Below, piece by piece: positions 4,779-5,384 of a stretch of 5,384 nt of DNA. A program made the position numbers and the translations under genes. Numbering within the stretch: position 1 is the stretch's first letter; each line of letters starts with the position of its first letter. Origin of the DNA: Chloroflexota bacterium (lineage in GTDB: Bacteria; Chloroflexota; Limnocylindria; Limnocylindrales; CSP1-4); contig JARXKQ010000103.1 of the NCBI GenBank assembly GCA_030271555.1, positions 1 to 5,384 of the forward strand. The letters are read 5' to 3'. Below the pieces are notes generated by a model. The model ran no database searches, had not been told where the DNA came from, and was given only the letters and a program-made list of their open reading frames with translations.

Positions 4779-5384
4779 ATGGACCGTCGTTCGTCGCGGG
4801 TGAGTCGATTCGTCGCCGTGGCGTTCGCGCTCGCCCTGTTCGCTCCCTTGACACACGCGGCAACCGGCCTGGCAGCATCGCCTTCGCCATCACCGCAGCC
4901 CAACCCGGACATTCTCATCAATGCCCGCGCGCTCCTGGGCGGCAACGTCCGACCTGGCGCGTGGACCGCGGTCGCAGTGCACGTCGAAAACTCCGGGCCG
5001 TCGATCGACGGCGAGATGCGCATCGATGCCGGCCAGTCGACCGGCTCGCGCTACGGGCTCGAGGTTCATCTGCCCACGGGCGCGAAGCAGGACCTGACGC
5101 TGTACGCCCAGACCCAGATCTTCGGCAGCAAGGTCAACGTCGATCTTGCGGTGCGCGACCAGGTGATCGCGCGCCAGCAGGTGCCCATCAAGTCGCACGA
5201 CGCCTACAACCCCATCGTCGCGGTCGTCGCCGAGCACCCCGAGGGGATGCTCGCCCAGATCAACGCGGCGCTGGTCAATCCCAACGTCACCACGCCCAGC
5301 GTCATCACCCTGGGCGTGGCCGATCTGCCGCCGCGCGTCGAGGCGTGGGCCGCGATCGACCGGCTGGTGTGGCAGGACGTTGAT
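4779..5384 (+). CDS. Secreted or membrane-anchored protein, N-terminal 202 residues (3' end outside window)
   Basis: The frame runs from ATG 4779 to the window edge without a stop. A signal peptide is clear: basic MDRRSSRVSR, a hydrophobic core (11-24) and a likely cleavage after THA (25-27). A Ser/Pro linker follows (34-41). The exported part starts with a probable beta-sandwich domain (about 44-135): VRPGAWTAVAVHVENSG, then GEMRIDAG, LEVHLPTGAKQDLTLYA and KVNVDLAVRD. From about 143 an alpha/beta region begins with NPIVAVVAEHPEG and later has DLPPRVEAWAAIDRLVWQDVD. This order resembles large exported bacterial proteins with an Ig-like N-terminal domain and a glutamine-amidotransferase-like domain behind it, often membrane-anchored at the C-terminus. 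I infer this from the pattern and cannot name a family. It is divergent from the DUF1015 operon. Other frames across this stretch are open but give low-complexity Arg-rich peptides. Confidence 0.85.
   Translation, partial: MDRRSSRVSRFVAVAFALALFAPLTHAATGLAASPSPSPQPNPDILINARALLGGNVRPGAWTAVAVHVENSGPSIDGEMRIDAGQSTGSRYGLEVHLPTGAKQDLTLYAQTQIFGSKVNVDLAVRDQVIARQQVPIKSHDAYNPIVAVVAEHPEGMLAQINAALVNPNVTTPSVITLGVADLPPRVEAWAAIDRLVWQDVD

Noticed and set aside
4748..5383. Alternative plus-strand frame overlapping the secreted-protein gene
   Set aside because: It is almost entirely Arg/Ala/Gly-rich and structureless, whereas the frame from 4779 has a signal peptide and alternating beta-strand patterns.

Overview
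The window is a GC-rich bacterial chromosomal segment. Its coding frames end most codons in G or C, it uses GTG starts, and its tRNA encodes its own CCA end. Several starts lie only 8-10 bases from a TANNNT element with no usable Shine-Dalgarno site, which suggests leaderless mRNAs. Leaderless starts are common in Actinomycetota, Deinococcota and, as far as I know, Chloroflexota. Together with the gene content (an HAE-type RND permease and a DUF1015 protein) this fits a high-GC soil or water bacterium, perhaps Chloroflexota. That placement is an inference; no marker gene here settles it.

Left part (1-1872): the 3' end of an RND-family efflux permease runs off the left edge. It is followed by a 198-base gap holding a -10-like element, then a small gene for a 76-residue helical protein of unknown function. 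Bases 1548-1872 lie between convergent genes. They hold GC-rich hairpins and scattered copies of a TTGGCC-containing motif, but no convincing gene.

Middle (1873-2538): a minus-strand gene for a 98-residue unknown protein with four cysteines has a strong Shine-Dalgarno site, and an 11-base tandem repeat overlaps its candidate -10. Next is a minus-strand tRNA-Glu(CUC) with a hairpin terminator on one side. On the other side it has its own promoter, whose -35 and spacer lie inside the 3' end of the neighbouring hydrolase gene.

Right part (2519-5384): two minus-strand genes 11 bases apart form an apparent operon, DUF1015 protein then alpha/beta-hydrolase-fold protein. In the hydrolase the nucleophile-elbow serine is replaced by glycine, so it may lack ordinary esterase activity. 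A short divergent promoter region separates this operon from a plus-strand gene for a secreted or membrane-anchored protein that leaves the right edge.

No mobile element, CRISPR array, toxin-antitoxin pair or recognisable defence system was found. The most interesting points are the serine-less hydrolase paired with a DUF1015 protein of unproven function, the promoter nested in a coding sequence, and the leaderless gene starts.
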